DNA of 64,000 nt from Desulfovibrio mangrovi. Its GTDB lineage: Bacteria > Desulfobacterota > Desulfovibrionia > Desulfovibrionales > Desulfovibrionaceae. The stretch covers positions 372,001 through 436,000 of the forward strand of contig NZ_CP104208.1 of assembly GCF_026230175.1 (NCBI RefSeq), in the 5' to 3' direction. The notes under the pieces were generated by a model that saw only the letters and a list, made by a program, of their open reading frames with translations, was not told the DNA's origin and did not search any database. How positions within the stretch are numbered: position 1 is the first letter of the stretch; each line of letters starts with the position of its first letter. The position numbers were made by a program, and so were the translations under genes. Positions 43,717-53,658 of this stretch are shown here, one piece after another.

Positions 43717-44940
43717 TTATTCGGCGCCGTTTTCGTCAAGATGTTCCAGCATGTGGCCCATCTTGTCTTTCTTGGTGCGCAGGTAGTCGGCGTTGTACTG
43801 GCAGGCGTTCATTTCAATGGGGATTCGCTCCACCACTTCGATGCCGTAGCCTTCAATGCCGACGATCTTCTTGGGGTTGTTGGTCATCATGCGCATCTTG
43901 CGTACGCCGAGGTCCACCAGCATCTGAGCGCCGATGCCGTAGTCGCGCAGGTCGGCCTTGAAGCCGAGCTTCTTGTTGGCTTCCACGGTGTCATAGCCCT
44001 GATCCTGCAGTGCATAGGCCTTGATCTTGTTGGCAAGACCGATGCCGCGGCCTTCCTGACGCATGTAGAGGATCACGCCCTTGCCTTCCTGTGCGATGGT
44101 GCACATGGCGTTGGCAAGCTGGTCGCCGCAATCGCAGCGGACGGAGCCGAGCACATCGCCGGTGAGGCATTCGCTGTGCACGCGCACCATAACGGGATCG
44201 TCACCCTTGATGTCGCCCTTGACCAGTGCGATGTGGGTGGCGGGTTCCAGTTCGTTTTCGTAGGCGATAACCTTGAACTCACCGTACTTGGTGGGCATCT
44301 TGGCTTCGGCTACACGCTTTACGGAAAGCTGATCGGGCTGCATGCGGTAGCGGATGAGATCGCGGATGGTGGCGATCTTCATGTCGTGCTTCTTGGCAAA
44401 TTCGATGAGGTCGGGCATGCGGGCCATTTCGCCGTCGTCCTTCATGATTTCGCAGATGACGGCTGCGGGCTTCAGACCGGCAAGGCGGGAGAGGTCCACG
44501 GAGCCTTCGGTCTGGCCGGCACGCACGAGCACGCCGCCCCTCTGGGCGCGCAGGGGGAAGATGTGGCCGGGGGTTACGATGTCTTCCGGCTTCACGTCGT
44601 CCTTTACGGCGGTGAGGATGGTGGTGGCGCGGTCAGCGGCGGAAATGCCGGTGGTCACGCCATTGCGTGCTTCGATGGAAACGGTGAAGTTGGTGCCGAA
44701 TTTGGACCCGTTGCGGCGTGCCATGAGCGGCAGTTGCAGCTTGTCCACCCAGTCGGGTGCAAGGGCAAGGCAGATAAGGCCGCGTCCGTGAACGGCCATG
44801 AAGTTGATAACTTCAGGGGTGACGTGTTCGGCGGCGATGGTAAGGTCGCCTTCGTTTTCCCTGTCTTCGTCATCGACCAGAATAAGCATCCGGCCTTTGC
44901 GAATCTCTTCAATGGCCTCTTCGGCAGTGCAAATGGGCAT
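43717..44940 (-). CDS. ribBA: Bifunctional DHBP synthase/GTP cyclohydrolase II
   Basis: A 407-residue fusion supplying both precursors of riboflavin. Residues about 5-205 are the RibB part (LVDDEDRENEGDLTIAAEHV, GRGLICLAL, RRNGSKFGTNFTVSIEARNG). Residues about 210-400 are the RibA part, with zinc cysteines in CLTGDVLGSVRCDCGDQL and the catalytic MRQEGRGIGLANKIKAY. The ATG at 44938-44940 has GAGG upstream; the longer start at 44979 is rejected as it lacks a ribosome site. Confidence 0.96.
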   Translation of the reverse strand: MPICTAEEAIEEIRKGRMLILVDDEDRENEGDLTIAAEHVTPEVINFMAVHGRGLICLALAPDWVDKLQLPLMARRNGSKFGTNFTVSIEARNGVTTGISAADRATTILTAVKDDVKPEDIVTPGHIFPLRAQRGGVLVRAGQTEGSVDLSRLAGLKPAAVICEIMKDDGEMARMPDLIEFAKKHDMKIATIRDLIRYRMQPDQLSVKRVAEAKMPTKYGEFKVIAYENELEPATHIALVKGDIKGDDPVMVRVHSECLTGDVLGSVRCDCGDQLANAMCTIAQEGKGVILYMRQEGRGIGLANKIKAYALQDQGYDTVEANKKLGFKADLRDYGIGAQMLVDLGVRKMRMMTNNPKKIVGIEGYGIEVVERIPIEMNACQYNADYLRTKKDKMGHMLEHLDENGAE

Positions 44941-44997
44941 ATTCGTACCTCTTGAATGTTTCTCAGGGCCAACCGTCATGCGGGGCCTGTTGAAAGC

Positions 44998-45660
44998 TTA
45001 GAATCCGTGCTTGCGCAGAAACTCTTCCGTAATCACGCCGGAAGGGGCCTTTTCAGTGGCGGGCTTGCCTTGCCACGCCCCCAGCATACGCTGGACATAC
45101 TTGCCTATGACATCCGTTTCCATGTTCACGCGGTAGCCCGGCTTCCATTCGGAAATGGTGGTCACTTTCTGCGTTTCGGGAATGATGTTCACTTCCAAAA
45201 AATCAGGGCCGCAATCATTGATCGTAAGGCTGATGCCGTCAAGTGCTACGGAGCCCTTCGTGATAATTTGTGTACCGAATTCGGTAGGGAAGCTCAGCCG
45301 GTATGCGCGCGAAAGACCGGCAGGGCGCACGGAGGCCACGCTGGCCACGCAGTCCACATGCCCGCTGACGATGTGCCCGCCAAGGCGGTCGCCCATGGCG
45401 AGAGCACGTTCCAGATTCACGCGGCTGCCCACTCGCAGGTCGCCGAGGTTGGTCAGGCGCATGCTTTCCGCAGAGGCGTAAACCGTGAACCAGTCGGCTC
45501 CATGGGTTTCCACCGTAAGGCATACGCCGTTGGTGGCTATGGATTCGCCGAGCACGAAGTCGGTGAGCTCGCAGAGCGGGCGGATGGTGAAGCGAGTTTC
45601 GCTTCCCATGTTCTGAACGGCCCGAATTTCTCCCTGTCCGAGAACAAGTCCAGTGAACAT
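44998..45660 (-). CDS. ribE: Riboflavin synthase alpha subunit
   Basis: A 220-residue enzyme that dismutates two lumazines into riboflavin. It starts MFTGLV, the near-universal N-terminus, and has two lumazine-binding repeats (LGESIATNGVCLTVE in the first, GSVALDGISLTINDC in the second). It starts 2 bases after ribD stops. Confidence 0.96.
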   Translation of the reverse strand: MFTGLVLGQGEIRAVQNMGSETRFTIRPLCELTDFVLGESIATNGVCLTVETHGADWFTVYASAESMRLTNLGDLRVGSRVNLERALAMGDRLGGHIVSGHVDCVASVASVRPAGLSRAYRLSFPTEFGTQIITKGSVALDGISLTINDCGPDFLEVNIIPETQKVTTISEWKPGYRVNMETDVIGKYVQRMLGAWQGKPATEKAPSGVITEEFLRKHGF

Positions 45661-45662
45661 AA

Positions 45663-46790
45663 TCAGTCTTCCCGTCGGCGCAAGGTGATGATGATATCGT
45701 CGCCGCTTTTTTCCGTTGCAGTCATGCGCAGGCCGAGCACTTCATCCATGGTGGCGGGGGCTCGGCCGTCAAAAAGACCGGGGGCTTTGGCATCTGCCAT
45801 GATCTTGGGGGCCATGTGCAGCTGGAATTCCTGCGCAAGTCCCTGTTCCAGCATGGCGAGGGCAAGTTTGCCGCCGCCTTCGCACAGGGTGTACAGACAC
45901 TTGTGCTCGTTGCGCAGCCAGCGCAGACCGTAGCCTATGTCGCGGCCACCAAGGGAATCGCCTTCCAGCACGGGCAGGGGCATGACCGTGCAGCCTCTGT
46001 CGCGCAGGCCTCTGGCGGCGTCACTAGCAGCAGATTCCTCGGAAGTCCAGAATATGGTTTGCTCCGGACGTTCCGTAAGCAGCTTGTATGCTTCGGGAAC
46101 GTTGGGAAGCTGCGAGGTTATGATGACGGCCAGCGGTTGCGTGTCCACGCCGTCCAGACGGCAGGAGAGCTGCGGGTTGTCCTTGCGGAAGGTGGTGCCT
46201 CCCACGATGACCGCCCCCACGTTGCGTCGCAGTTCGTGTACGCGGGCACGGGATTCGGGCCCGCTGATCCAGCGGGAATTGCCGCTGCGGGTGGCGATTT
46301 TGCCGTCCAGTGTGGAAGCCAGCTTGAGGATGGTGTAAGGCAGCGGAGTTTCAACCCATGTCAGAAAGTCAGCCACAAGATCACGGCATTCCTGTTCAAG
46401 AACGCCCGCTTCGACCCGTACGCCGTTTTCGCGCAGGAACTCCGCACCGCCCTTGGCCTTGGGGTTGGGGTCCATCAAGCCGATGACGACGTGACGGATG
46501 CCCGCGTCCAGAACTGCCTTGGAGCAGGGCGGGGTCTTGCCGTAGTGGTTGCAGGGTTCAAGAGTGACAACCAGCGTGCATTGCGCAGGATCAACGCCCA
46601 GCATTGCGGCATTGCGCAGGCATTCCACCTCCGCATGGGGTTGACCGCAGGCCGTGTGATAGCCGCGTGCGACAATGACTCCGTCCTTGACCAGAACAGC
46701 TCCGACAGTGGGGTTGGGCGCTGCATGCCAGCGTCCCTGTTCCGCCAGCGCGATGGCTTCACGCATGAACGGTTCGAAGGGATGACCCAT
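45663..46790 (-). CDS. ribD: Bifunctional pyrimidine deaminase/reductase RibD
   Basis: A 375-residue protein. Residues 1-145 are the deaminase with zinc motif HAEVECLRNA and LEPCNHYGKTPPCSKA. Residues about 150-370 are the reductase (LKLASTLDGKIATRSGNSRW, VGGTTFRKDNPQLSCR). It performs the second and third steps from GTP to riboflavin. The ATG at 46788-46790 follows GAGG and starts MGHPFEPFMREAI. It lies 3 bases after the dCMP deaminase-like gene. Confidence 0.95.
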   Translation of the reverse strand: MGHPFEPFMREAIALAEQGRWHAAPNPTVGAVLVKDGVIVARGYHTACGQPHAEVECLRNAAMLGVDPAQCTLVVTLEPCNHYGKTPPCSKAVLDAGIRHVVIGLMDPNPKAKGGAEFLRENGVRVEAGVLEQECRDLVADFLTWVETPLPYTILKLASTLDGKIATRSGNSRWISGPESRARVHELRRNVGAVIVGGTTFRKDNPQLSCRLDGVDTQPLAVIITSQLPNVPEAYKLLTERPEQTIFWTSEESAASDAARGLRDRGCTVMPLPVLEGDSLGGRDIGYGLRWLRNEHKCLYTLCEGGGKLALAMLEQGLAQEFQLHMAPKIMADAKAPGLFDGRAPATMDEVLGLRMTATEKSGDDIIITLRRRED

Positions 46791-46793
46791 CAA

Positions 46794-47255
46794 CTAGCCT
46801 CGTTTGGTATAATCCAGTTTGGTGAAAAGCACACCGGACTCTTCCACCATGGCGGTGGCAAGAGGGTCGTCGTAGCCTTCCACGTAATACACCGCCTTGA
46901 CCCCGCAGTTGAGCAGCATCTTGGTGCAGATGAGGCAGGGCATGGTGGTGCAGTAAATTTCAGCGCCGGTCAGGGATACGCCGTGTACGGCTGCCTGAAT
47001 GATGACGTTTTGTTCGGCGTGCAGGCCGCGGCAGATTTCGTGCCGTTGTCCGGAAGGAATACCCATCTGCTCGCGCAGGCATCCGGTGTCCAGACAGTGT
47101 GAAACATTGGCAGGAGCCCCGTTGTAGCCGGTTGCGAGAATGCGTTTGTCCTTCACGGCAATGGCGCCAACCTTGCGGCGGGTGCAGGTGGAGCGCTCGG
47201 CCACCATGTAAGTAATGTCCATGAAGTATTGCGGCCACGGCAGTCGTTCGTGCAT
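46794..47255 (-). CDS. dCMP deaminase family protein (ComEB-like)
   Basis: A 153-residue zinc deaminase. Zinc ligands are in [13 protein letters not shown] and [37 protein letters not shown] is the regulatory segment usual in dCMP deaminases. It would feed dUMP for dTTP synthesis. Its link to ribD may reflect an operon of folate and pyrimidine-related enzymes (glyA upstream). Confidence 0.88.
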   Translation of the reverse strand: MHERLPWPQYFMDITYMVAERSTCTRRKVGAIAVKDKRILATGYNGAPANVSHCLDTGCLREQMGIPSGQRHEICRGLHAEQNVIIQAAVHGVSLTGAEIYCTTMPCLICTKMLLNCGVKAVYYVEGYDDPLATAMVEESGVLFTKLDYTKRG

Positions 47256-47303
47256 GGGTGCTCCTCTCGAGTCTGGTTGGCGGTGTCGGCCCTGTATAAT
47301 ACA

Positions 47304-47341
47304 GACGCGCTGCGAAGGCCAGTCTGCCCGCGCAGCGCGTC
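47304..47341. promoter_or_regulatory. Hairpin between glyA and the dCMP deaminase gene
   Basis: Perfect 11-base arms GACGCGCTGCG (47304-47314) and CGCAGCGCGTC (47331-47341). An odd-length palindrome CTGTATAATACAG lies beside it at 47291-47303. No T-run follows, so attenuation or processing is more likely than full termination. Confidence 0.45.
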
Positions 47342-47364
47342 CCGAAACGGCTTGTGGGGGACGG

Positions 47365-48603
47365 TTACCAGGCGAAGATCGGGAACTGGCGGGCGAAGGC
47401 TTCCACTTCCTTGCGGATGGCCTTCAGGCGCGTTTCGTTCTCGATGTTGCCGAGTGCGTCGATGATCCAGTCGGCGACCTTTTCCATGTCCTTGCCCTGC
47501 ATGCCACGGGTGGTCAGGGCGGGGGTGCCGATGCGGATGCCGGAGGTTACGAAGGGGCTGCGGGTTTCAAAGGGCACGGTGTTCTTGTTCACGGTGATGC
47601 CTGCTTCGTCCAGCGCCAGCTGCGCGGCCTTGCCGGTAATGTCCTTGTTGGTCAGGTCAACCAGCATGAGGTGGTTGTCCGTACCGCCGGAAACGAGTTC
47701 AAAGCCCTGTGCGGTGAGGCACTTGGCCAGCGTCTGGGCGTTTTCGACTACCTGCTTCTGGTATTCCTTGAACTCGGGGCGCAGCGCTTCGCCGAAGGCC
47801 ACGGCCTTGGCCGCGATGACGTGCATGAGCGGACCGCCCTGAATGCCGGGGAATATCTGGCTGTTCAGGCACTTGCCCATATCCTCGGAGCTGAGGATCA
47901 TGCCGCCGCGGGGACCGCGAAGGGTCTTGTGGGTGGTCGTGGTGGTGATGTGCGCGTAGGGAATGGGAGAGCTGTGCACACCCGCGGCCACGAGACCGGC
48001 GATGTGGGCCATGTCCACCATCAGCTTGGCGCCAACTTCATCGGCAATGGCGCGGAAGCGGACGAAATCCAGTTCGCGGGGGTAGGCGCTTGCGCCGGCC
48101 ACGATGACGGTGGGCTTGTGTTCCTTGGCGAGCTTCTCGACCTGATCGTAGTCGATGCGGCCGGTTTCCTTTTCAACGCCGTAGAAGACGATGTTGAAGA
48201 AACGACCGGAGAAGTTCACGGGGCTGCCGTGGGTCAGGTGACCACCGTGGGAAAGATCCATGCCCAGAATGGTGTCGCCGGGCTTGGCGATGGCAAAGTA
48301 TGCCGCCATGTTGGCCTGGCTGCCGGAGTGGGGCTGCACGTTGGCGTATTCGGCCCCGAAGATTGTTCTGGCGCGGTTGATGGCCAGGTCTTCCGCCACG
48401 TCTACAAACTCACATCCGCCGTAGTACCGCTTGCCCGGGTATCCTTCGGCGTACTTGTGCGTCATTACGCTGCCTTGCGTCTGGCGCACTGCGGAAGAGA
48501 CGAAGTTCTCGGATGCGATAAGTTCGAGCCCGCCGGTCTGGCGCTCGATTTCCTGATACATTGCCCGTGCTACTTCAGGGTCTTGCAAGAACAGTTCGTC
48601 CAT
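47365..48603 (-). CDS. glyA: Serine hydroxymethyltransferase
   Basis: A 412-residue PLP enzyme converting serine and tetrahydrofolate to glycine and methylene-THF. The N-terminal [38 protein letters not shown] and the PLP lysine in [18 protein letters not shown] are all present. The ATG at 48601-48603 with GGAAGGTGG upstream gives the family start; the longer frame to 48693 is rejected. It lies 79 bases after fabF. Confidence 0.97.
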   Translation of the reverse strand: MDELFLQDPEVARAMYQEIERQTGGLELIASENFVSSAVRQTQGSVMTHKYAEGYPGKRYYGGCEFVDVAEDLAINRARTIFGAEYANVQPHSGSQANMAAYFAIAKPGDTILGMDLSHGGHLTHGSPVNFSGRFFNIVFYGVEKETGRIDYDQVEKLAKEHKPTVIVAGASAYPRELDFVRFRAIADEVGAKLMVDMAHIAGLVAAGVHSSPIPYAHITTTTTHKTLRGPRGGMILSSEDMGKCLNSQIFPGIQGGPLMHVIAAKAVAFGEALRPEFKEYQKQVVENAQTLAKCLTAQGFELVSGGTDNHLMLVDLTNKDITGKAAQLALDEAGITVNKNTVPFETRSPFVTSGIRIGTPALTTRGMQGKDMEKVADWIIDALGNIENETRLKAIRKEVEAFARQFPIFAW

Positions 48604-48682
48604 TTTCCACCTTCCGGTATACATATTGTTAAAGCCGTGCACCGGGTTTCCGGTGCACGGCCTGTCACGATCACAGGAATGC

Positions 48683-49930
48683 CTAGTCGGCAAATCGCTT
48701 GAACAGGATGCTGGCGTTGGTTCCGCCGAAACCGAAGTTGCTGCTCAGGACGTAATTGGCCTGATACTCCTCCGATCCGCCGCCCATGTAATTGAGGTCG
48801 CAGTCGGGGTCGGGGGTGGTGTGGTTGGCGGTGCCCGGTACAATGCCCTTGTGCAGGGTCATGCACGAGAAAACGCCTTCCATGCCGCCCGCGGCACCGA
48901 GCAGGTGGCCGGTCTGGGACTTGTTGGCGGAGATGCGCAGCTTGTATGCGTGGTCACCGAACACCTTCTTCATGGCAAGGGTTTCTGCCTTGTCATTGAG
49001 GCTGGTGGAGGTGCCGTGCGCGTTGATGGCATCCACATCGGCGGGGGTGATGCCCGCTTCGTCAATGGCCGCCTTCATGCAGCGGGCCATGCCGTCCGCG
49101 TCTTCGCGGGGAGCGGTCATGTGGTATGCGTCGCCGGTGGAGCCGAAGCCTACGACTTCCGCATAGATGCGGGCGCCGCGAGCCTGTGCGGACTCAAGGG
49201 ATTCCAGCATGAGGAAGCCGGAACCTTCACCGATGACGAAGCCGGAGCGCTCTGCGTCGAAGGGACGGGAAGCGATTTCGGGCGTTTCGTTACGGTTGCT
49301 GCACAGCGCCTTCAGTGCGGTGAAGCCGGAAACACCCATGGGCGTGATGGTGGATTCGACACCGCCGGTAATGGCTGCATCGCAACGGCCCATCACGATT
49401 TCCGTGTATGCATGGCCGATGGCGTGGGTGCCGGAAGCGCAGGCGCTGGTGAACACCACGTTGGGGCCCTTGGCACCGGTGAAGATGGCAACCTGACCGG
49501 GGGCCATGTTGGAAATGAGCATGGGAATCATGAAGGGGCTGACCTTGTTGGGGCCAGCTTCCACCAGTTTGGTGTGGAACACTTCAATGGTATCCAGGCC
49601 GCCGAGGCCTACGCCGAGCAGAACGCCGATGCGGTCGGCATTTTCATCAGTGATGGTGATGCCGCTGTCTTCTACCAGCATCTTGCCGGTGGCCACCGCG
49701 AACTGAACGAAGCGGTCCATGCGGCGGGCTTCCTTGGCGGGAATGTACTCAGCGGGATCGAATCCCTTCACTTCACCCGCGATCTGCGAGGTGAATTCGG
49801 AAGCGTCGAAATGCGTGATGGGGCCGATACCGGATTTGCCGGCAACCAGATTTGCCCAGCTGGTTTCAAGATCCTTGCCCAGCGGGTTCAGGGTTGCGAG
49901 GCCGGTAACAACAACTCTTCTTTTTGTCAT
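48683..49930 (-). CDS. fabF: Beta-ketoacyl-ACP synthase II
   Basis: A 415-residue condensing enzyme of fatty-acid elongation. The catalytic triad is Cys in [15 protein letters not shown], His in [17 protein letters not shown], and His in [18 protein letters not shown]. It starts [16 protein letters not shown]. It is separated from acpP by 213 bases that include a 28-bp palindrome. Confidence 0.97.
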   Translation of the reverse strand: MTKRRVVVTGLATLNPLGKDLETSWANLVAGKSGIGPITHFDASEFTSQIAGEVKGFDPAEYIPAKEARRMDRFVQFAVATGKMLVEDSGITITDENADRIGVLLGVGLGGLDTIEVFHTKLVEAGPNKVSPFMIPMLISNMAPGQVAIFTGAKGPNVVFTSACASGTHAIGHAYTEIVMGRCDAAITGGVESTITPMGVSGFTALKALCSNRNETPEIASRPFDAERSGFVIGEGSGFLMLESLESAQARGARIYAEVVGFGSTGDAYHMTAPREDADGMARCMKAAIDEAGITPADVDAINAHGTSTSLNDKAETLAMKKVFGDHAYKLRISANKSQTGHLLGAAGGMEGVFSCMTLHKGIVPGTANHTTPDPDCDLNYMGGGSEEYQANYVLSSNFGFGGTNASILFKRFAD

Positions 49931-50088
49931 TATTCGTTCCTTGAGGCTTGCGGCGCAGTCCAGCGCTGCCGGAGCAGGTCAGGGGCACCTTGCGCACCGA
50001 GTGCGCGCAGTGTCATGATCACGCTGCTGAAAGCCCGAGATTGTCACCCTTGCGGGAGGGCCGGGACGCGGCCGGAAGAAACGGGTCA

Positions 50089-50116
50089 GGCGTCTTATGA
50101 AATTTCATAAGACGCC
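50089..50116 (-). promoter_or_regulatory. 28-bp perfect palindrome after acpP
   Basis: The half-site GGCGTCTTATGAAA is exactly repeated in inverse. On the minus strand it lies 27 bases past the acpP stop. It would fold as a 12-pair hairpin with an AAAT loop, with no T-run after it. It probably stabilises acpP message or acts as an attenuator before fabF. The rest of the gap to fabF (49931-50088) shows nothing else clear. Confidence 0.6.
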
Positions 50117-50143
50117 CGCGATATATGGCTTACAGTATTACTA

Positions 50144-50374
50144 TTACTGCTTGCTTGCGATGTAGTTGATGGCGTCCTGCACCTTCAGCATCTTCTGGGC
50201 GTCGTCGTCATCGATTTCGGTGCCGAACTCTTCTTCCATAGCCATGATGAGTTCGGTGAGGTCGAGGGAGTCAGCGCCGAGGTCTTCAACGAAAGAGGCT
50301 TCGGGCTTAACTTCTTCGGCGGAAACGCCGAGCTGGTCGATGATGATCTGCTTTACTTTTGCTTCGATAGACAT
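50144..50374 (-). CDS. acpP: Acyl carrier protein
   Basis: A 76-residue acidic carrier of growing acyl chains. The phosphopantetheine Ser is in [18 protein letters not shown]. The ATG at 50372-50374 is preceded by GGAGG and gives [14 protein letters not shown]; the upstream ATG adding four residues lacks a site. It lies between fabG and fabF, the standard order. Confidence 0.98.
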   Translation of the reverse strand: MSIEAKVKQIIIDQLGVSAEEVKPEASFVEDLGADSLDLTELIMAMEEEFGTEIDDDDAQKMLKVQDAINYIASKQ

Positions 50375-50453
50375 GGATTCCTCCAAAGGATTGTTTCTTC
50401 GTTTGTACCGCGTTTTGTATACGGTGTGGTGTCTGAATTTCTTCGGAACCGGC

Positions 50454-51197
50454 TTAGCAGTACATGCCGCCGTTCACCGCAAGTACCTGACCGGTGATGT
50501 AACCTGCCTTCTCAGAGGCGAGGAAGGCGACTGCTTCCGCAATATCGTCCACAGAGCCGAAGCGCTTCATGGGAATGGCGTTCTGGTACTCGGTACGAAC
50601 GGCTTCCGGAAGGGCCTGGGTCATGTCGGTTTCGATAAAACCGGGAGCTACGGCGTTGACAGTGACGTTGCGCGCGGCAAGTTCCTTGCCCAGAGCCTTG
50701 GTAAGGCCGATAAGGCCGGCTTTGGCGGCGGAGTAGTTGGCCTGACCGGCATTGCCCATCTGCCCCACAACGGAGGTGATGTTGACGATGCGGCCGTAGC
50801 GCTGCTTGGTCATGAGCTTGGCAGCCTCGCGTGCGGCAATGAATGCGCCGCGAAGGTTGATGCCGATGACGCTGTCAAAGTCCTCGTCCTTCATGCGGAG
50901 AACGAGACCGTCCTTGGTAATGCCCGCGTTGTTCACGAGCACGTCAAGGCGCACCTTGTCCTTGATTTCATTCTTGAAGAAGTCGTTCACTTCTTCAGCG
51001 TTGCCCACGTTCAGCTTGAAGGCAGAGGCCTTGCCTCCTGCGTCGATGATGGACTGGGCAACGGCCTGCGCTTCCTCGGGCTTGGAAACGTAGGTCAGGT
51101 ACACCTGAAAACCGGCTTTGCCCAGAGTCTGGGCGATGGCTTTTCCTATCCCTCGGGAGCCGCCGGTTACCAGTGCTGTAGAAAGTAGTTCAGTCAT
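50454..51197 (-). CDS. fabG: 3-oxoacyl-ACP reductase
   Basis: A 247-residue NADPH-dependent short-chain dehydrogenase. The cofactor loop is [19 protein letters not shown], the active site is the Ser in [14 protein letters not shown] with Tyr-x3-Lys in [16 protein letters not shown], and the ending [15 protein letters not shown] is typical. It is the first gene after a predicted promoter at 51239-51267. Confidence 0.97.
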   Translation of the reverse strand: MTELLSTALVTGGSRGIGKAIAQTLGKAGFQVYLTYVSKPEEAQAVAQSIIDAGGKASAFKLNVGNAEEVNDFFKNEIKDKVRLDVLVNNAGITKDGLVLRMKDEDFDSVIGINLRGAFIAAREAAKLMTKQRYGRIVNITSVVGQMGNAGQANYSAAKAGLIGLTKALGKELAARNVTVNAVAPGFIETDMTQALPEAVRTEYQNAIPMKRFGSVDDIAEAVAFLASEKAGYITGQVLAVNGGMYC

Positions 51198-51238
51198 AGT
51201 CGCTTCACGGGTTTTGGGTTTGGTGCGAAAAGCACTGC

Positions 51239-51267
51239 CTTATACCTTAAAGAAAGTATAACTTCAA
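51239..51267 (-). promoter_or_regulatory. Predicted fabG promoter with inverted repeat over the -10
   Basis: On the minus strand, -35 TTGAAG (51267-51262), a 17-base spacer and -10 TATAAG (51244-51239). The inverted repeat TTATAC-N10-GTATAA (51240-51261) covers the spacer and most of the -10, so it may be an operator for a lipid-responsive repressor. Confidence 0.55.
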
Positions 51268-51333
51268 TTCCCAAAAAACGTCGTTGTTCGTAATTGTATA
51301 ACGTGCTCGGATTGCTGGACGAAACGGTCCGGC

Positions 51334-52323
51334 TTAGAATTCGAGCAGTGCAGAGCCCCAGGTGAAACCGCCGCCGAAGGTGGTCAGCAGAACACGCATG
51401 CCCGGCTTGAGCAGGCCCTGGCGCTTTGCATCGGCCAGCGCCAGCGGAATGGAGGCCGCAGACGTGTTGCCGAACTTGTTCAGGTTGACGAACACCTTTT
51501 CGGATTCGATTTCCAGCTTCTTGCCTACGGCTTCGATGATGCGGATGTTGGCCTGATGCGGAATCAGCAGGTCAACGTCGCTCGCGGTCATGCCGTTGCG
51601 GGTCAGCAAGGTCTCGCAGATGCCTGCCATGCTGCGCACGGCGTGCTTGAAGACTTCGCGTCCCTGCATCATGACAAAGTGCTCGGCAGGAACAGGCTGG
51701 TTCAGCTTGTACGGAACCGAAGAGCCGCCGCCGGCAATGGTCAGCAGGTCGCGCAGGGAACCGTCGGAAGACAGTTCGATATCGACGACCTTGGCACTGC
51801 CGGGGGTCTGCTTTGCCGAGATGACAACGGCACCGGCTGCGTCGCCGAAAAGAACGCAGGTATTGCGGTCTTCCCAGTTCAGGCGGGTGGTGAGCGTTTC
51901 TCCGCCGGAAAGCAGAATGGTGGTGTCTTCGGAAACGGCGGTCAGGCCGCAGGCGACCTGCAGTCCGTAGACGAAGCCGGAGCAGGCTGCGTTCATGTCC
52001 AGCGCCATGGCGCCCTTGATGCCGAGCTTGTCCTCAACAACGCACGCGGTGTTGGGGCAGTATGCATCCGGGGTGCAGGTGGCGACAAGGATATGGGTCA
52101 GTGCTTCGGCACCGATACCGGCGTCGGCCAGCGCGACCTTTGCAGCTTCCGTAACAAGGTCGGAAGTGCACTGGCCTTCTTCGACCACGTGGCGCTCTTC
52201 AATGCCGGTTCGGGTCCTGATCCATTCGTCGTTGGTATCGACGAATTTTTCAAGATCATGGTTGGTCAGTACCTTTGCGGGAGCAAAGGAGCCGAACCCG
52301 TGGATATAGCAATGCTTGGTCAT
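51334..52323 (-). CDS. fabH: Beta-ketoacyl-ACP synthase III
   Basis: A 329-residue enzyme that starts fatty-acid synthesis by condensing acetyl-CoA with malonyl-ACP. Catalytic Cys is in DMNAACSGFVYGLQVA, His in LIPHQANIRIIEAVG, and Asn in NLNKFGNTSAASIPLAL. The ATG at 52321-52323 starts MTKHCYIHGFGSFAP; an upstream ATG at 52353 overlaps the promoter-proximal gap and is less likely. Confidence 0.97.
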   Translation of the reverse strand: MTKHCYIHGFGSFAPAKVLTNHDLEKFVDTNDEWIRTRTGIEERHVVEEGQCTSDLVTEAAKVALADAGIGAEALTHILVATCTPDAYCPNTACVVEDKLGIKGAMALDMNAACSGFVYGLQVACGLTAVSEDTTILLSGGETLTTRLNWEDRNTCVLFGDAAGAVVISAKQTPGSAKVVDIELSSDGSLRDLLTIAGGGSSVPYKLNQPVPAEHFVMMQGREVFKHAVRSMAGICETLLTRNGMTASDVDLLIPHQANIRIIEAVGKKLEIESEKVFVNLNKFGNTSAASIPLALADAKRQGLLKPGMRVLLTTFGGGFTWGSALLEF

Positions 52324-52381
52324 GGCAGTATCCCGAACGCGGGACGGCGGCACGACTTTTGCCGTGCCGCCGCTCCGACGA

Positions 52382-53434
52382 TCAATTCTTGACGGCCTTG
52401 CCGAAGCTGGTCAGCTCCTCATTGGCGCTGATGGCTTCAACCAGACGTTCGTTGGTTTTCTTCTCTACGAAGGCGGCTGCCATTTTGACCGCGTTGGTAA
52501 TGGCCTTGGCGTTCGAGGCGCCGTGGCACACAATGGCGATTCCTTTCAGGCCCAGAACGGGGGCACCGCCGTATTCGGCGTAGTCCACCATGCGGGCAAA
52601 GCGCTTGAAGGCGCTTTTGGCGAGCAGCGTGCCGATCTTTGCAATAAGGCTCGACAGCAGTTCGCGCTTGAGAATGCGGCTCATTGAAGAACTCAGGCCT
52701 TCGCTGAGTTTCAGGGCCACGTTGCCCACAAAACCGTCACAGACAATGACATCCACGTCGCCCGTGAAGAGGTCTCTGCCTTCCACGTTGCCGACAAAGC
52801 GGATGTTCTTTGCCATCTTGAAGAGGTCATACGCCTCTTTCACCTGTGTGTTCCCCTTGCCTTCCTCTTCACCGATGGAAAGCAGGCCGATGCGCGGAGA
52901 CTCGTATTCGAGCAGGTCGCGCGCATAGGCGTCGGCCATGAGGCCGAACTGGAACAGGTGATGCGGTTTGCAGTCCACATTGGCGCCTACGTCCAGAAGG
53001 ACGATGGGCTTTTTTTCCGTGGGCATGACGCTGGCAAGCGCCGGACGGTCAACCCCCGGAATACGACCCATGATAAACATACCGCACGCAACAGTCGCAC
53101 CGGAGTTACCGGCGCTTACTATTCCATCCGCCTTGCCTTCCTTGACGAGTCGGCAGGCAACCTGAATGGAAGAGTTCTTTTTGCGGCGCAGTATGTCTGA
53201 AGGCTTTTCGTCCATGCCGGCAACTTCATCCGTATGGACAATATCATAGACCACCTTGCCGGAAAGCATTCCGGAAGGCAGTCTATCGAGTTCAGCCTTG
53301 ATTTTCTCCGCGTCGCCAACCAGAGCGAGCCGGATGCCGTAAGTGCGGGCAGCCTCTATCGCACCGGGAATGTTGACGGCGGGGCCGTGGTCCCCGCCCA
53401 TGACGTCCACGGCGATAATGGGGCTGTTATGCAT
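52382..53434 (-). CDS. plsX: Phosphate acyltransferase PlsX
   Basis: A 350-residue enzyme that makes acyl phosphate from acyl-ACP for phospholipid synthesis. Landmarks: IAVDVMGGDHGPAVNIPGAI, SSIQVACRLVKEGKADGIVS, SAGNSGATVACGMF and GLKGIAIVCHGASNAKAITN. Its ATG overlaps the rpmF stop by 8 bases. It links membrane lipid supply to the fab genes downstream. Confidence 0.97.
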   Translation of the reverse strand: MHNSPIIAVDVMGGDHGPAVNIPGAIEAARTYGIRLALVGDAEKIKAELDRLPSGMLSGKVVYDIVHTDEVAGMDEKPSDILRRKKNSSIQVACRLVKEGKADGIVSAGNSGATVACGMFIMGRIPGVDRPALASVMPTEKKPIVLLDVGANVDCKPHHLFQFGLMADAYARDLLEYESPRIGLLSIGEEEGKGNTQVKEAYDLFKMAKNIRFVGNVEGRDLFTGDVDVIVCDGFVGNVALKLSEGLSSSMSRILKRELLSSLIAKIGTLLAKSAFKRFARMVDYAEYGGAPVLGLKGIAIVCHGASNAKAITNAVKMAAAFVEKKTNERLVEAISANEELTSFGKAVKN

Positions 53435-53603
53435 TTTCCTTCGTCATCTGGCGGCCGTTGTAGGTACCGCAAGCGGCACAAACACGGTGGGGCAGAGCAG
53501 CTTCGCCGCACTGGCAGAAAACAACGGTGGGAACAGCCACGCGGTGGTGGGAACGACGCATGCCCTTCTTGGACTTGGACTTCTTAGTCTGAGATACAGC
53601 CAT
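53427..53603 (-). CDS. rpmF: 50S ribosomal protein L32
   Basis: A 58-residue basic protein starting MAVSQTKKSKSKKGMRRSHH, with four cysteines in two pairs (FCQCGEAAL and CAACGTYNG) forming the zinc ribbon. Its length and sequence are typical. The stop TAA overlaps the plsX start. The order yceD-rpmF-plsX is widely conserved. Confidence 0.97.
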   Translation of the reverse strand: MAVSQTKKSKSKKGMRRSHHRVAVPTVVFCQCGEAALPHRVCAACGTYNGRQMTKENA

Positions 53604-53658
53604 GACAAACCCTCTCTTTTTTTCCTCCCGGCTTTAGGGACCGGAAAGGCAGTAATGC

